From the NCBI GenBank assembly GCA_002591745.1, contig PDLQ01000009.1, forward strand, positions 62,001 to 126,000: a stretch of DNA of 64,000 nucleotides. The letters are read 5' to 3'. Positions 8,794 through 17,954 of this stretch are shown in pieces. The stretch's first letter is position 1; every line of letters starts with the position of its first letter. The stretch comes from Lewinellaceae bacterium SD302 (GTDB taxonomy: Bacteria; Bacteroidota; Bacteroidia; Chitinophagales; Saprospiraceae). The notes under the pieces were generated by a model. It made no database searches, was not told the origin of the DNA, and was given only the letters and a program-made list of their open reading frames with translations. The translations under genes were made by a program, and so were the position numbers.

Positions 8794-9375
8794 ATGAACC
8801 TCAACGAGCTTAACCAACTCATCCGTAAAGACCGCAAATCCGTCTTCCCTCAGTTTTTCACCGATAAACCCATCAGTCGGGAAACGCTGGAAATTTTGTT
8901 TGAAAATGCCAACTGGGCCCCTAACCATGCCCGCACGGAGCCCTGGCGCTGGGTGGTCTACCGGGGTGAGGGACGTCAGGAACTGGCCAAAGATATGGAG
9001 CGGACCTACCGCGATAACGTTGCCCCCGAAAAGCAGGACGACAAAAAGATCGCCAAGGTGACTGACAAGATCCTCAACGCGGATACCATTATCGGCATCG
9101 TCATGCACCGTGATGAAAAAGAACGCATCCCGGAGTGGGAGGAAGTAGCGGCCGTAGCCATGGCCGTACAGAACCTCTGGCTCAGTCTGGATACCTTGGG
9201 CATTGGTGGTTATTGGGCCAGCCCGGGCTATTTCACCCGCGACACTAAATCACTCAGCCGGATGGGTGAACGCGAGCGTTGTCTCGGTCTTTTCTTCCTG
9301 GGTCACCACGCAGCTCCGGAATTGCCAAGGGAAAGAGGTGACTGGCGAGAGAAGGTACAGTGGGTAGAAAACTAA
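8794..9375 (+). CDS. Nitroreductase family flavoprotein
   Basis: 193 residues, the usual length for the compact YdjA-like nitroreductases. RKDRKSVFPQ near residue 11 and ANWAPNHARTEPWRWVV at about 39-55 form the FMN phosphate and ring contacts; the C-terminal part has IGGYWASPG and LGLFFLGH, as in the family. These FMN-dependent NAD(P)H enzymes reduce nitro-aromatics or quinone-like compounds; physiological substrate unknown. The next gene begins 4 bp after its stop, so the two are co-transcribed. Confidence 0.9.
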   Translation: MNLNELNQLIRKDRKSVFPQFFTDKPISRETLEILFENANWAPNHARTEPWRWVVYRGEGRQELAKDMERTYRDNVAPEKQDDKKIAKVTDKILNADTIIGIVMHRDEKERIPEWEEVAAVAMAVQNLWLSLDTLGIGGYWASPGYFTRDTKSLSRMGERERCLGLFFLGHHAAPELPRERGDWREKVQWVEN

Positions 9376-9379
9376 CATT

Positions 9380-9955
9380 ATGCAAAGCCGACTTTTTAAT
9401 ATTGATACTGCCTTGCTCACCAGCCGGTGTGTCGTCCGCCGTTTTCGGGAGGGGGAAGGAGAAGCTGCCTACCATCTGCTGAGCGAGAACCGTTCCCACC
9501 TGGAGGATCATTTTTCCGGTTTGATCGAGTCCGTCGGCAATCCGGAGGAAGCGGAAGTCTTTTTGCGACGGCGCATTGCCGGCTGGCTGCTTCAGGAGGA
9601 ATATGCTTTCGGCATCTGGCTGACGGAAAGCAGTGAGCTGATCGGCTACGTCCACCTCTTCGAGATAGACTGGCATACGCCCAAGGCCGAAATCAATTAC
9701 TTCATCGACCGTGAGCAAACCCAGCAGGGTTTGATGACCGAAGTACTGGCGCGGGTTGTCCGTTTCGCCTTCAAGCAACTCGAACTGGAAAAGATCAGTT
9801 TACAGGTGCTCTCCGACAATTACCCCAGTCAGCGACTGGCGCGGCGCATCGGCTTCCAGCGGGAAGGGATGCTGCGTAATGAATTCAAACGCTCCGGCGG
9901 GCAGTTGGTAGACCTGATGCGGTTTGGTTTTGCGCGGGATACTTATGGGGAGTAG
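9380..9955 (+). CDS. GNAT N-acetyltransferase, RimJ/RimL type
   Basis: 191 residues. Typical course of the RimJ/RimL group: TSRCVVRRF at the start (L-R-L-R-x-F like strand), GYVHLF in strand 4, EINYFIDREQTQQGLMTEVL for the acetyl-CoA site, and LSDNYPSQRLARRIGFQREG near the C-terminus. Such enzymes acetylate ribosomal protein N-termini, antibiotics or small amines; no specificity can be read here. In operon with the nitroreductase. Confidence 0.9.
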   Translation: MQSRLFNIDTALLTSRCVVRRFREGEGEAAYHLLSENRSHLEDHFSGLIESVGNPEEAEVFLRRRIAGWLLQEEYAFGIWLTESSELIGYVHLFEIDWHTPKAEINYFIDREQTQQGLMTEVLARVVRFAFKQLELEKISLQVLSDNYPSQRLARRIGFQREGMLRNEFKRSGGQLVDLMRFGFARDTYGE

Positions 9956-9986
9956 ATAGTATGGTAGTTTGATAGTCTGGTAGTAG
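9955..9986. repeat. Two 16-bp tandem units
   Basis: GATAGTATGGTAGTTT followed by GATAGTCTGGTAGTAG, overlapping the stop codon of the GNAT gene. Simple-sequence tandem duplication comparable in place to the array after marC. Confidence 0.7.
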
Positions 9987-10035
9987 CCTAATCGTTCGAC
10001 AGAGGAGGCGGTCAGACGGCTATTGGACAAAAGCT

Positions 10036-11562
10036 TTATCGGTTCACAACTACCTTAACCGTCTCCCACTGGTGGTCTACATACCTTACCCTCAAGGAAT
10101 ACATACCGCCCTTTAGCTCACTAATGCTGACGTCAATTTTGTCTAAGCCTGGTGCCAAATTATCCACCATAAGCACCTTCCGTCCGAGTTGATCGAAAAT
10201 TTCCACCAGCGATATGCTCGTATGTCCGCTCATCGAGATTTGATTACTGGCAGGGTTGGGCCATATCGTCAGTTCTTCATCGCCTTCAACTATTTCATCC
10301 AACCCCACCAGCGGCTCCGCACATGGGCTTCCGGGATTATCAATGGGGCCAAGACGATAGTTGGGATAGTAGGGATGATCACGGAAAACGGGGTATGGCA
10401 TTTGCAAATAACCTTGCTCGAAATCGCATGCTAAACCCTGTTCATCGGGATTATGAATGACGTGATGTTCCCAGCCACTATTGCTAAAGGCATAGATTTT
10501 GCAATCCGGCCCCAATTGTAATGAAAAAGAAGAAGGCGGTATGAATAAACTATCCGTATTTAAAACCTCCCCTACTTTGATCACTGAATTTTCAATATCA
10601 GCGCTTTCAAAATCATACTGTAATATTTCTTCTCCATTTGTCACGTATAAAAAGCGCTCGGATGGTGACATGGCTACGCCACCTGCAGTAGTAAACCAAT
10701 CTACTTGAAATTCAATTGGCAATGGTAAAAATCGATAATTACTTCCTTCGCCAGTGATCCTGTCAAAATCCCAGTACTGTAACCCTTCGTACACATTAAA
10801 CCGGAAGTATTTATCCCCACTAGGGCTAAATCTAGATTGACCACTACCATCAGTTGAATCAGTATCAATAAAACCATCTGCAAAGTAACCATGATTGTAT
10901 ACCCCACTACTATCTAATAAGAATACTGCGTATTCATTACTATTATGCATAGGTGATATTATCCACCAATCCTCCCCATTTCCGTGACGAACAGTAGCAA
11001 TTGCTCCATTTTCGAAACTAGACAAATCGATAGCTACATTTTTTTCAATTATTTTTCTTGTGTTATCTACCGAGTCATAGATAATCTTAGAATAAAAAAG
11101 TCCGTCATTCCTAATATCAATAGCTTGCCCAGATTGGTTGTACTCATATTCAATTGGTTTATGCAATACAATAAAGTCGTTTTCGCTTTCAGGCTCTGGT
11201 AAAACTACAGTAGCTTGCCTCGCTGTAGGATATGCAGAATTCGAACAATATTCATTATGTATCTCACCTGGATTTATTCCACTCCCTCCAGGTAATAATT
11301 GATCATTGTTTCCATAAAACTGACAGCCATTCGTATATGAAATTAAATTTCCTGCTACGTCACTAATTACTGCAGAAGCTCCTCTCATAATAATTGGTAA
11401 TTCTTTGGAAAAAACTACTGGTATGCCTGAACTAAAATTGATTTCAACTCCACCGTTTACATCTGACATCAGCCAAACATTATCGTAATTCTGAGCAAGC
11501 AAAACGTAAGGAAAGATTGTAGTCCCCGCAAGGACTACAATCAGACTAATTAATTTGTGCAT
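10036..11562 (-). CDS. Secreted T9SS type A protein, probable beta-propeller
   Basis: 508 residues with an N-terminal signal peptide (hydrophobic 4-22, ending LLAQ). The C-terminal 75 residues have the type A sorting pattern: WPNPASNQI, then VEIFDQLGRKVL, and GGMYSLRVRY before a basic end. The body (about 25-420) alternates short strands with phrases such as RFSPSGDKYFRFN and VAMSPSERFLYVTNGEE, as in Bacteroidota proteins with WD40-like propellers, but no catalytic motif is seen. Upstream on the same strand lies the remnant of another sorting domain (11567-11653), so the site has seen gene loss or recombination. Confidence 0.85.
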   Translation of the reverse strand: MHKLISLIVVLAGTTIFPYVLLAQNYDNVWLMSDVNGGVEINFSSGIPVVFSKELPIIMRGASAVISDVAGNLISYTNGCQFYGNNDQLLPGGSGINPGEIHNEYCSNSAYPTARQATVVLPEPESENDFIVLHKPIEYEYNQSGQAIDIRNDGLFYSKIIYDSVDNTRKIIEKNVAIDLSSFENGAIATVRHGNGEDWWIISPMHNSNEYAVFLLDSSGVYNHGYFADGFIDTDSTDGSGQSRFSPSGDKYFRFNVYEGLQYWDFDRITGEGSNYRFLPLPIEFQVDWFTTAGGVAMSPSERFLYVTNGEEILQYDFESADIENSVIKVGEVLNTDSLFIPPSSFSLQLGPDCKIYAFSNSGWEHHVIHNPDEQGLACDFEQGYLQMPYPVFRDHPYYPNYRLGPIDNPGSPCAEPLVGLDEIVEGDEELTIWPNPASNQISMSGHTSISLVEIFDQLGRKVLMVDNLAPGLDKIDVSISELKGGMYSLRVRYVDHQWETVKVVVNR

Positions 11563-11566
11563 AGTA

Positions 11567-11653
11567 TTAATGAATTACGATTTTATGAACTTCGCTACTT
11601 TGCTCACCATAGCTGATGCGGAGAGTATAATATATAGTAACCCAGTTTATTCG
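11567..11653 (-). pseudogene. Remnant of a T9SS type A sorting domain
   Basis: A 28-codon open stretch closed by a stop on the upstream side encodes YYTLRISYGEQSSEVHKIVI and then a terminal His. This mirrors the end of the neighbouring gene (MYSLRVRYVDHQWETVKVVV). Only the last strand pair of the domain survives, with no start or body, so it is the tail of a lost T9SS gene. A GCTACTTTG motif (11594-11602, plus strand) lies inside it. Confidence 0.6.
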
Positions 11654-11779
11654 TCATCACATAAATAGATAACTTTTGTCGCTAGCATTGCAACTCACTT
11701 TGCTACTTTGTCAGCCAAAAGAAAAACCGACGTACCCAAAGGCACACCGGCTTCTCACGAACTTAATTATATCTGTGTT

Positions 11780-12916
11780 TTACAGCGTGCCTCTACGCTC
11801 CTGCTCCCGCTCAATGGCTTCAAACAAGGCCTTAAAATTACCTTTACCAAAGCTCGTTGCTCCTTTGCGCTGGATGATCTCGAAGAACATCGTCGGCCGG
11901 GGCTCGATCGGCTTGGTGAAGATCTGAAGCAAATAGCCTTCGTCGTCGCGGTCCACCAGGATACCCAGCTTGCGGAGTTGGGCGACATCCTCATCGATCT
12001 CGCCGACGCGGCCGTTCAACTCATCGTAATAGGTGTCCGGTACGGTGAGGAACTCAATGCCACGGGCCTGGAGTTCCTTGATGGTAGCAATGATGTCATC
12101 CGTCGCTACGGCAATGTGCTGGATACCGGGGCCTTCGTAGAAATCGAGGTACTCTTCGATCTGGGATTTCTTACGGCCGTCGGCCGGCTCGTTGATGGGG
12201 AACTTGATGCGGCCGTTGCCGTTACTCATCACTTTACTCATCAAAGCGGTGTACTCGGTACTGATGTCGGCATCGTCGAAACTGATGATCTGGGTGAAGC
12301 CCATCACGTTTTCGTACCATTTACACCAGTGGTTCATTTTACCCAGCTCTACGTTACCGACCATGTGATCGACGTATTTGAGGCCAACGGGAGCAGGTTG
12401 GTAATCCGGGTTCCAGGCTTCGTAGCCGGGTAGAAAAACACCGTTATACTTACTGCGTTCCACAAAGATGTGTACGGTTTCTCCGTAGGTGTGGATACCG
12501 GCAGTCACTACCTCGCCATTTTCGTCGCTATGAACTTTAGGCTCGTAGTAACTCTCGGCGCCGCGAGAGGTGGTGGCTTCGTAAGCGGCGCGGGCATCGT
12601 CTACCCAAATAGCAACAGTCTTCACCCCGTCCCCGTGCTTATCGATGTGGCGGCCGATCTCCGTACCACTCTTCAGCGGGGAGGTGAGCACGAGGCGGAT
12701 TTTGTCCTGGACCACGACGTATGATTCCCGGTCTTTCAGTCCCGTGGCCAAACCGGCGTAGGCCAGTGGCTGGAAACCGAAAGCGGTTTGGTAGAAGTAG
12801 GCGGCCTGGCGGGAATTACCGACGTAGAGTTCTACGTAGTCAGTACCGTTCAGGGGCAGAAAATCTTCCGTTGGTTGTGGTTGGTGGGCTGGGGCGGTAG
12901 CCGTGGTCGTGGACAT
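11780..12916 (-). CDS. hpd: 4-hydroxyphenylpyruvate dioxygenase
   Basis: 378 residues, normal for the enzyme. Two vicinal-oxygen-chelate halves; the iron ligands are H184 (VDHMVGNV), H267 (GIQHIAVATDDI) and E346 (FFEIIQR). The C-terminal GNFKALFEAIEREQ is the family end that closes the active site. The enzyme converts 4-hydroxyphenylpyruvate to homogentisate in tyrosine degradation; no homogentisate dioxygenase gene is in the window. A TANNTTTG box lies 26 bp upstream. Confidence 0.96.
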   Translation of the reverse strand: MSTTTATAPAHQPQPTEDFLPLNGTDYVELYVGNSRQAAYFYQTAFGFQPLAYAGLATGLKDRESYVVVQDKIRLVLTSPLKSGTEIGRHIDKHGDGVKTVAIWVDDARAAYEATTSRGAESYYEPKVHSDENGEVVTAGIHTYGETVHIFVERSKYNGVFLPGYEAWNPDYQPAPVGLKYVDHMVGNVELGKMNHWCKWYENVMGFTQIISFDDADISTEYTALMSKVMSNGNGRIKFPINEPADGRKKSQIEEYLDFYEGPGIQHIAVATDDIIATIKELQARGIEFLTVPDTYYDELNGRVGEIDEDVAQLRKLGILVDRDDEGYLLQIFTKPIEPRPTMFFEIIQRKGATSFGKGNFKALFEAIEREQERRGTL

Positions 12917-12942
12917 AGTTGCTGTAATTATTGTTGCCGTGG

Positions 12943-12950
12943 CAAATATA
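12943..12950 (-). promoter_or_regulatory. Bacteroidota -7 box (TATATTTG) before hpd
   Basis: On the minus strand TATATTTG fits TANNTTTG and would start a transcript about 20 nt before the hpd ATG. No TTG is found at the usual distance; the -33 area overlaps the arm of the terminator hairpin at 12957-12986. Confidence 0.4.
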
Positions 12951-12956
12951 TACTAA

Positions 12957-12986
12957 AATAGCTTGGACGCAGGCGTCCAAGCTATT
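12957..12986. terminator. Rho-independent terminator, 14-bp perfect stem
   Basis: AATAGCTTGGACGC (12957-12970) and GCGTCCAAGCTATT (12973-12986) are exact complements separated by AG. It lies after the stop of the lipoprotein gene at 13015 on the minus strand, with TTTTA following, and insulates it from hpd. Confidence 0.8.
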
Positions 12987-13014
12987 ATTTAAACGATTTG
13001 AATCTAATTTCAGT

Positions 13015-13599
13015 TTATGACTCGTAGATCACCTTACCGTCTTTCATCATATCCTTGATGTCACTCATGTTCTTGATATAGGTGTAACGACGGTTGAACT
13101 CGCCATCAGGGCGGTCGCCTACAATGTAGTAGCGCACGTCCATATCCGGGGAATTGACGATCACCTGGTCGCTGACCCGCATCATCTCACCGTCGGAGAG
13201 GACATCGCCGTCCTTATCCAACTCGGCCACCACGATGATACGATTACCGTTGGTGAAAATGGACTTTATATCCAGATCGGCATCGCGGTCTACATCGGCT
13301 TCCACCATAAAGGTGCGCTCTTCACGTTCGCCGGCGTCATCCGGCCAGTCAACGTCAATTACGGGCACCTCGATGGTTTCTTCTTCCATGACTACGCGAA
13401 CTTTAGGTACCTCGATGGTACGGGTTTCCATCCGGGTTTCTACCTCGGCCCAGTCTACGTCGAAAGCGGGCATCTGACCTGCTTCGGTAGTAACGTCTAC
13501 GTCAACTTCCGGCAGTTCGGCTTCACGGGTCTGGTCTACGTCACAATTCGTCAGAGCCGCACCCATAAAAAGGGCAGCGATTAAATACTTGAATTTCAT
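13015..13599 (-). CDS. Acidic lipoprotein of unknown function
   Basis: 194 residues with signal peptide and lipobox ALTNC (16-20). The mature protein is strongly acidic and built of short Asp/Glu-Val phrases that repeat loosely: PEVDVDV, PAFDVDW, IEVPKVRV, IEVPVIDVDW. No family recognised. Two near-identical blocks (TIEVPKVRVVMEE and TIEVPVIDVDWPD) suggest internal duplication. It has its own terminator. Confidence 0.75.
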   Translation of the reverse strand: MKFKYLIAALFMGAALTNCDVDQTREAELPEVDVDVTTEAGQMPAFDVDWAEVETRMETRTIEVPKVRVVMEEETIEVPVIDVDWPDDAGEREERTFMVEADVDRDADLDIKSIFTNGNRIIVVAELDKDGDVLSDGEMMRVSDQVIVNSPDMDVRYYIVGDRPDGEFNRRYTYIKNMSDIKDMMKDGKVIYES

Positions 13600-13699
13600 T
13601 TTTAGCTTGTTTCTGTTCTCAAAAAAAATCAGGACCGGGTTACATAAATCACCACCCAGCCTTCTTCTTTATAGCAACAGAACCCCCTCAAGTGTTCGA

Positions 13700-14632
13700 T
13701 CAACGCAACGCAGCAACCCGCCGCTCCAGCTCTTCGGCGGGAAACAACTGCCAGAATACGACCAGGTCAACGAACTTTCCCGGTGCTACCGTCTTGTAGT
13801 TTCCCTGTACTTCCAGTTCGGCAAAACCTTCTTCCGGAGCCAGGTAGATTTCCAGCGGTGCTTGCTCAGGAGCGACATTTGCCGGCAGACGCCAGCTTTT
13901 CAACAGCGCCAACCCATCGTTTACGTAAGCGTTGTAGATATAGCGTTTACCCGTATCCTTGGCTGGAGAATAATAGATTTTCTGCTTATTCGGCTGGGTA
14001 GACGCGTCGAGATCCAATACAACCGCCCCATCAGTTTCACGGGTTGTTACGATCAGCTCATCGTCACTAAAGCTCACTTCTCCTCCGGCCGGATAACTCG
14101 TTGTACCGGAAAAGGGCAAGCGTGTATTTTCCCATACGGCCACTTCTACTGGCGCACTGCCCCGGTTATAAACCTGATAACGTAGCGTTGCCAGTGGGCC
14201 TCTCGCCTCATCCACCGCCAGCCGAATACTTTTGATCACCTGCATGCCGGTTTCCTTATCAACTGGACTGTAAAAGTGCATCCGATTTTCCCCCGTTTGG
14301 CTGAACTCATATTCCGCCGTATCAAACATTGGCGGCGGCCAGTTCCAGTGGCTCTGCGGGCTGGTCCAAACCGTACTGCCCCACTGCCAGTTGTTTTCAT
14401 CCCGCTCGGTTTTCAGGATTTCCTTTCCCTCGTAAGTAAAAGAGGCAATGCGGGCACCTACTTTCGGGTCTACGTCCATCCGCAGCGGCCCGGCCGTCAA
14501 AGTCTGATAATGGAAGGTTGGATCGTCGGGGCTAAGTTGTCCTTTCCCTTTTTCCGGAATGGCTGTCGAGTCGTTCCCACAAGCGGTGAGTACGAAGGAC
14601 ATGATTCCACATATAATTATTTTGAGTCGCAT
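13700..14632 (-). CDS. Lipoprotein with DUF4380-like sugar-mutarotase-type domain
   Basis: 310 residues from the ATG at 14630-14632, selected because it starts a signal peptide with lipobox VLTAC. The body carries VGARIASFTYEGKEIL and WQWGSTVWTSPQSHWNWPPP, which I associate with the DUF4380 family, whose fold resembles galactose mutarotase (family assignment from memory). Function unknown, possibly carbohydrate binding in the periplasm. A GCTACTTTG motif points at this start from 22 bp upstream. Same strand as the flavoenzyme upstream (116-bp gap). Confidence 0.75.
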   Translation of the reverse strand: MRLKIIICGIMSFVLTACGNDSTAIPEKGKGQLSPDDPTFHYQTLTAGPLRMDVDPKVGARIASFTYEGKEILKTERDENNWQWGSTVWTSPQSHWNWPPPMFDTAEYEFSQTGENRMHFYSPVDKETGMQVIKSIRLAVDEARGPLATLRYQVYNRGSAPVEVAVWENTRLPFSGTTSYPAGGEVSFSDDELIVTTRETDGAVVLDLDASTQPNKQKIYYSPAKDTGKRYIYNAYVNDGLALLKSWRLPANVAPEQAPLEIYLAPEEGFAELEVQGNYKTVAPGKFVDLVVFWQLFPAEELERRVAALR

Positions 14633-14748
14633 CTTTACTACTATTTTGGCTGCCAAAGTAGCAAGGTTTACGGTAAACACCGGAGAAGTTAGGTGTCGGA
14701 GAAACAAATAATACTTCCCAGTACAGCGACGATGCGAAGAAGGTAAGC

Positions 14749-16788
14749 CTAGATGACTGCCACCAACTCACTGGCCTCCTTGATCGCCAATTTCGCATCC
14801 AGATTTTTGGCAATGTTGGCTCCGCCTACCAGGTGAACGCTCATACCCGCCGCGGCCAATTCATCGTACATGGCCCGGAAAGGCTCCTGGCCGGCGCAGA
14901 CTATTACATTATCCACTTCCAGCACTTTTGGCTCGCCAGCGACATTGATGTGCAGGCCCTGGTCGTCTACTTTCAGGTATTCAACTTCAGACAGCATTTT
15001 GACTTTTTTCATGGTCAGGCTGGCCCGGTGAATCCAGCCGGTGGTTTTGCCCAGATTCTTTCCGTGTTTCCCTTTGGAGCGTTTGAGCAGAAAGATATCC
15101 CGCGCCGGTGGAAGTGGGTCGGGAGCCACGGCCAATGAACCCGGCTTACTGTAATTCAGGTCGACGCCCCACTCTTTCATGTAGTCTTTGAAATCCAGAC
15201 TCGGCGAGGGGTGGTCGAAATCGTGGGCCAGAAATTCAGCCATGTCGAAACCAATCCCCCCGGAACCGATGATGGCTACGCTTTTACCCACCGGCTTTTT
15301 CTCATAGAGTACCTCGGCATAATCCAACACCTTCGAATGATCGGCTCCCTCAATGTCGATTCGGCGCGGGGTGACTCCGCTGGCCAGGATGACCTCATCG
15401 TAGCCACCGGCTTGCAACTGCTCAGCTGTAGCCCTGGTATTTAATCTCAGCTCTACTCCGTGTTTTTCGATCATGGTAGCGTAGTAACGCAGAGTCTGGG
15501 CGTATTCTTCCTTGCCAGGTATTTCCTTGGCCATATTGAACTGGCCGCCGATGATCGGTTCGGCTTCGAATAAAGTCACCTGGTGGCCACGTTCGGCGGC
15601 AATGGTAGAAGCAGCCAGTCCGGCCGGTCCGGCACCTACGACAGCAATTTTCTTTGGTTGGTTCGTCGGTGGGTAATTCAACTCTGTTTCGTGGCAGGCA
15701 CGGGGATTGACGATACAGGAAGACACCTGCATGGTGAAGGTGTGGTCCAAACAGGCTTGGTTACAGGCGATGCAGGTGTTGATCTCCTGGCTGCGACCTT
15801 GTTTTGCTTTTACCATTAAATCGGCGTCGGCCAAAAAGGGGCGGGCCATGGAAACCAGATCGGCACAGCCCTCCTGAAGTACCTCCTCGGCCACTCCGGG
15901 CATATTGATGCGGTTAGTGGTAATGAGCGGGATGTTCACCTCGCCCATCATCCTTTTGGTCACCCAGGCGAATCCGGCTCGGGGAACGACGGTCCCGATG
16001 GTCGGTACCCGGCTCTCGTGCCAACCGATACCGGTATTGATGATGGTAGCACCGGCGGCTTCTACGGCTTTAGCCAATTGCACTACTTCCTCCCAGCTAC
16101 TGCCGCCTTCCACCAGGTCCAGCATGGAGAGGCGGTAGATGATGATAAAGTCCTCCCCTACCGCTTCCCGGGTACGGCGGATGATCTCCAGTGGAAGCTT
16201 GATCCGGTTTTCGTAGGCTCCTCCCCATTCATCCGTCCGCCGGTTGGTCTTGGTAGCGATGAACTGATTGATCAGATAGCCTTCGGAGCCCATGATCTCT
16301 ACCCCGTCATAATTCGCCAGCCGTGCCATTTTAGCGCAATGAACGAAATCCTGGATAGTGGTTTCGATCTCTTCTACCGTCAGGGCCCGGGCTGGAAAAG
16401 GAGTAATGGGTGCCTTCGTATCCGAGGCGGAAACATTATCTTCTGAAAAGCCGTAGCGACCTACGTGCAGAATTTGCAAGCAAATTTTACCACCTTCTTC
16501 GTGAACGGCCGCGGTAATGGCCTGGTGCTGAACAGCCAGTTCCTCGTTATCAAAAGCATGACCGAAGGGAAGTGCCAATCCCTGTTTGTTTGGGGCGTGG
16601 CCACCGGTAACGATGAGTCCTACTTCTCCCTGAGCTCGTTCCCGATAAAAAGTCGTCATCCGTTCGATCCCGTCCGGCACATCCTCCAACATGGTGTGCA
16701 TAGACCCCATGATGGCCCGGTTTTTAAGCTGGGTGAATCCGAGATTCAGGGGCTGAAATAATAAGGGAAAGTGGGGATTGGTGGACAT
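14749..16788 (-). CDS. fadH: NADH:flavin oxidoreductase, 2,4-dienoyl-CoA reductase type
   Basis: 679 residues, the length of E. coli FadH. Domain order: Old Yellow Enzyme TIM barrel (about 5-335) with catalytic-type Y171 (GYLINQF) and H257; a 4Fe-4S site C339, C342, C346, C358 (CIACNQACLD); then an FAD/NAD(P)-binding half starting IAVVGAGPAGLAAS (381-394) with a second Rossmann motif AIIGSGGIGFDMAEF. FadH reduces 2,4-dienoyl-CoA during degradation of unsaturated fatty acids; relatives with the same layout act on trimethylamine or enoates, so the substrate is probable rather than certain. An AGCGAA-AA-TTCGCT dyad (16825-16838) lies 37 bp upstream. Confidence 0.88.
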   Translation of the reverse strand: MSTNPHFPLLFQPLNLGFTQLKNRAIMGSMHTMLEDVPDGIERMTTFYRERAQGEVGLIVTGGHAPNKQGLALPFGHAFDNEELAVQHQAITAAVHEEGGKICLQILHVGRYGFSEDNVSASDTKAPITPFPARALTVEEIETTIQDFVHCAKMARLANYDGVEIMGSEGYLINQFIATKTNRRTDEWGGAYENRIKLPLEIIRRTREAVGEDFIIIYRLSMLDLVEGGSSWEEVVQLAKAVEAAGATIINTGIGWHESRVPTIGTVVPRAGFAWVTKRMMGEVNIPLITTNRINMPGVAEEVLQEGCADLVSMARPFLADADLMVKAKQGRSQEINTCIACNQACLDHTFTMQVSSCIVNPRACHETELNYPPTNQPKKIAVVGAGPAGLAASTIAAERGHQVTLFEAEPIIGGQFNMAKEIPGKEEYAQTLRYYATMIEKHGVELRLNTRATAEQLQAGGYDEVILASGVTPRRIDIEGADHSKVLDYAEVLYEKKPVGKSVAIIGSGGIGFDMAEFLAHDFDHPSPSLDFKDYMKEWGVDLNYSKPGSLAVAPDPLPPARDIFLLKRSKGKHGKNLGKTTGWIHRASLTMKKVKMLSEVEYLKVDDQGLHINVAGEPKVLEVDNVIVCAGQEPFRAMYDELAAAGMSVHLVGGANIAKNLDAKLAIKEASELVAVI

Positions 16789-16848
16789 GGTCGCTTGCTT
16801 TAGATCGCCAAGTTAAAGAGTTTCAGCGAAAATTCGCTATTTTCACAC

Positions 16849-17080
16849 AGCTCGTCGGCCGAGGCGGACGGAACGGCCTGACTCGTCCGCCGAGCGGGTT
16901 CTGGAAAATAATAAAAACTGATCTCCGCTCGGCCGACGAACCAGCTACTAAGGTCGTGTCTTGGCGGACGAGCTCGCTATCACCCCCTGCTACTTTGAAG
17001 TCAAAACATATACCAGCACCAACAGCCCCTCCGCTCGGCCGACGAACCAGCACCTAACGTTGCGTTTCGGCGGACGAGCT
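16849..17080. repeat. Left REP repeat unit (232 bp)
   Basis: Contains REP stems GGCGGACG / CGTCCGCC, two copies of CCGCTCGGCCGACGAACCAG, and a central block with GCTACTTTG (16989-16997) followed by a copy of the last bases of the UbiA gene and its downstream sequence. Nearly identical to the unit at 17691-17921. Confidence 0.85.
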
Positions 17081-17088
17081 CAGACCGA

Positions 17089-17664
17089 CTATAAAATCTT
17101 CCTCTTAATGCCAATAAGTTTTTCTGCCAATTTGTAATTACAAATACCACTATCTCGATACCCTTCGTAATCAGCCAAGGAGGAATAGTTCCATTTTAAA
17201 GCATCATCAACGAGACCTGCTTCTTGCGGATTATCGTGGATGTAATCGAAACATATTTTAATGTAAGGAATGTATCTCGTGAAGGGTTCATCTTCATCCA
17301 ATTCCCACGATTCTGGTATAAAGTCTGAATAGGCAGGTTTGTATTTTGTTTTTGCCCTAAAAATACTGCCTCTCCGATCTCGTCGATCGTTAATGATTCG
17401 GGTATAACTACTCAGCATTATCCTGAATGCGGCGTGCAATTCTTGTTGTTTATTACTCTGCTTGAAATTCAAGCCTTCCAGTTTTGGAACAAGTTGAAGG
17501 TGAAAGTGTGTTGGCATCAGACAATAGCAAAGCACATCACAAACAGGGAGTAAATGTTTCTTTATTTTCTTTTCAAAGAACAAGTAGTCACTATCAGATT
17601 TGAAAAGTAGCTCTCGATTGATACTCTGGTTGTATACGTGATAAATCGTGTTTGCGTGATACAT
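17089..17664 (-). CDS. REP-associated tyrosine transposase (RAYT, Y1 family)
   Basis: 191 residues. The HUH metal-binding motif is THFHL (residues 52-56) after the typical CYCLMP lead-in; the nucleophile is the Tyr in SSYTRIIN; RRGSIFRAKTK and YIHDNPQEAGLV complete the RAYT signature. These single-strand nucleases cleave and join REP hairpins and are thought to spread them. Length is normal and the gene looks intact. It is flanked on both sides by its presumed substrates. Confidence 0.92.
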   Translation of the reverse strand: MYHANTIYHVYNQSINRELLFKSDSDYLFFEKKIKKHLLPVCDVLCYCLMPTHFHLQLVPKLEGLNFKQSNKQQELHAAFRIMLSSYTRIINDRRDRRGSIFRAKTKYKPAYSDFIPESWELDEDEPFTRYIPYIKICFDYIHDNPQEAGLVDDALKWNYSSLADYEGYRDSGICNYKLAEKLIGIKRKIL

Positions 17665-17690
17665 GCTTATAAGTTATAAAAATCGACCCA

Positions 17691-17921
17691 AGCTCGTCGG
17701 CCGAGGCGGACGGAACGGCCTGACTCGTCCGCCGAGCGAGTTCTGAAAAAAACAAAAACAAACTGATCTCCGCTCGGCCGACGAACCAGCTCCTAAAGTC
17801 GCGTTTCGGCGGACGAGCTTGCTATTACCCCTTGCTGCTTTGAAGTCAAAACCTACTACCAGCACCGACAGCCCCTCCGCTCGGCCGACGAACCAGCTAG
17901 TCGCGTTTCGGCGGACGAGCT
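17691..17921. repeat. Right REP repeat unit (231 bp)
   Basis: Second copy of the 16849-17080 unit, in the same orientation, differing at scattered positions (its central motif reads GCTGCTTTG at 17834). It is followed at 17922-17980 by a third partial repeat that overlaps the genuine 3' end of the UbiA gene. Confidence 0.85.
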
Positions 17922-17954
17922 TGCTATTACCCCTTGCTACTTTGAAGTCAAAAC

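Larger units (their letters stand above)
16849..17921. mobile_element. RAYT locus: Y1 transposase between two ~232-bp REP-containing direct repeats
   Basis: A REP-associated tyrosine transposase gene (17089-17664) sits between direct repeats 16849-17080 and 17691-17921. Each repeat holds several copies of a palindromic REP core (CTCGTCGGCCGAG and its complement CTCGGCCGACGA). REP elements are known to depend on their RAYT enzyme. The locus lies between fadH and the UbiA gene. Confidence 0.85.

Noticed and set aside
11708-12433. Open frame of 241 codons on the plus strand across hpd
   Set aside because: Shadow of the 4-hydroxyphenylpyruvate dioxygenase gene, whose iron ligands are all on the minus strand.
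16823-17053. Arg/Pro-rich open frames inside both REP units (also 17674-17865)
   Set aside because: They are translations of the palindromic repeats and have no start signals; both copies differ in length.
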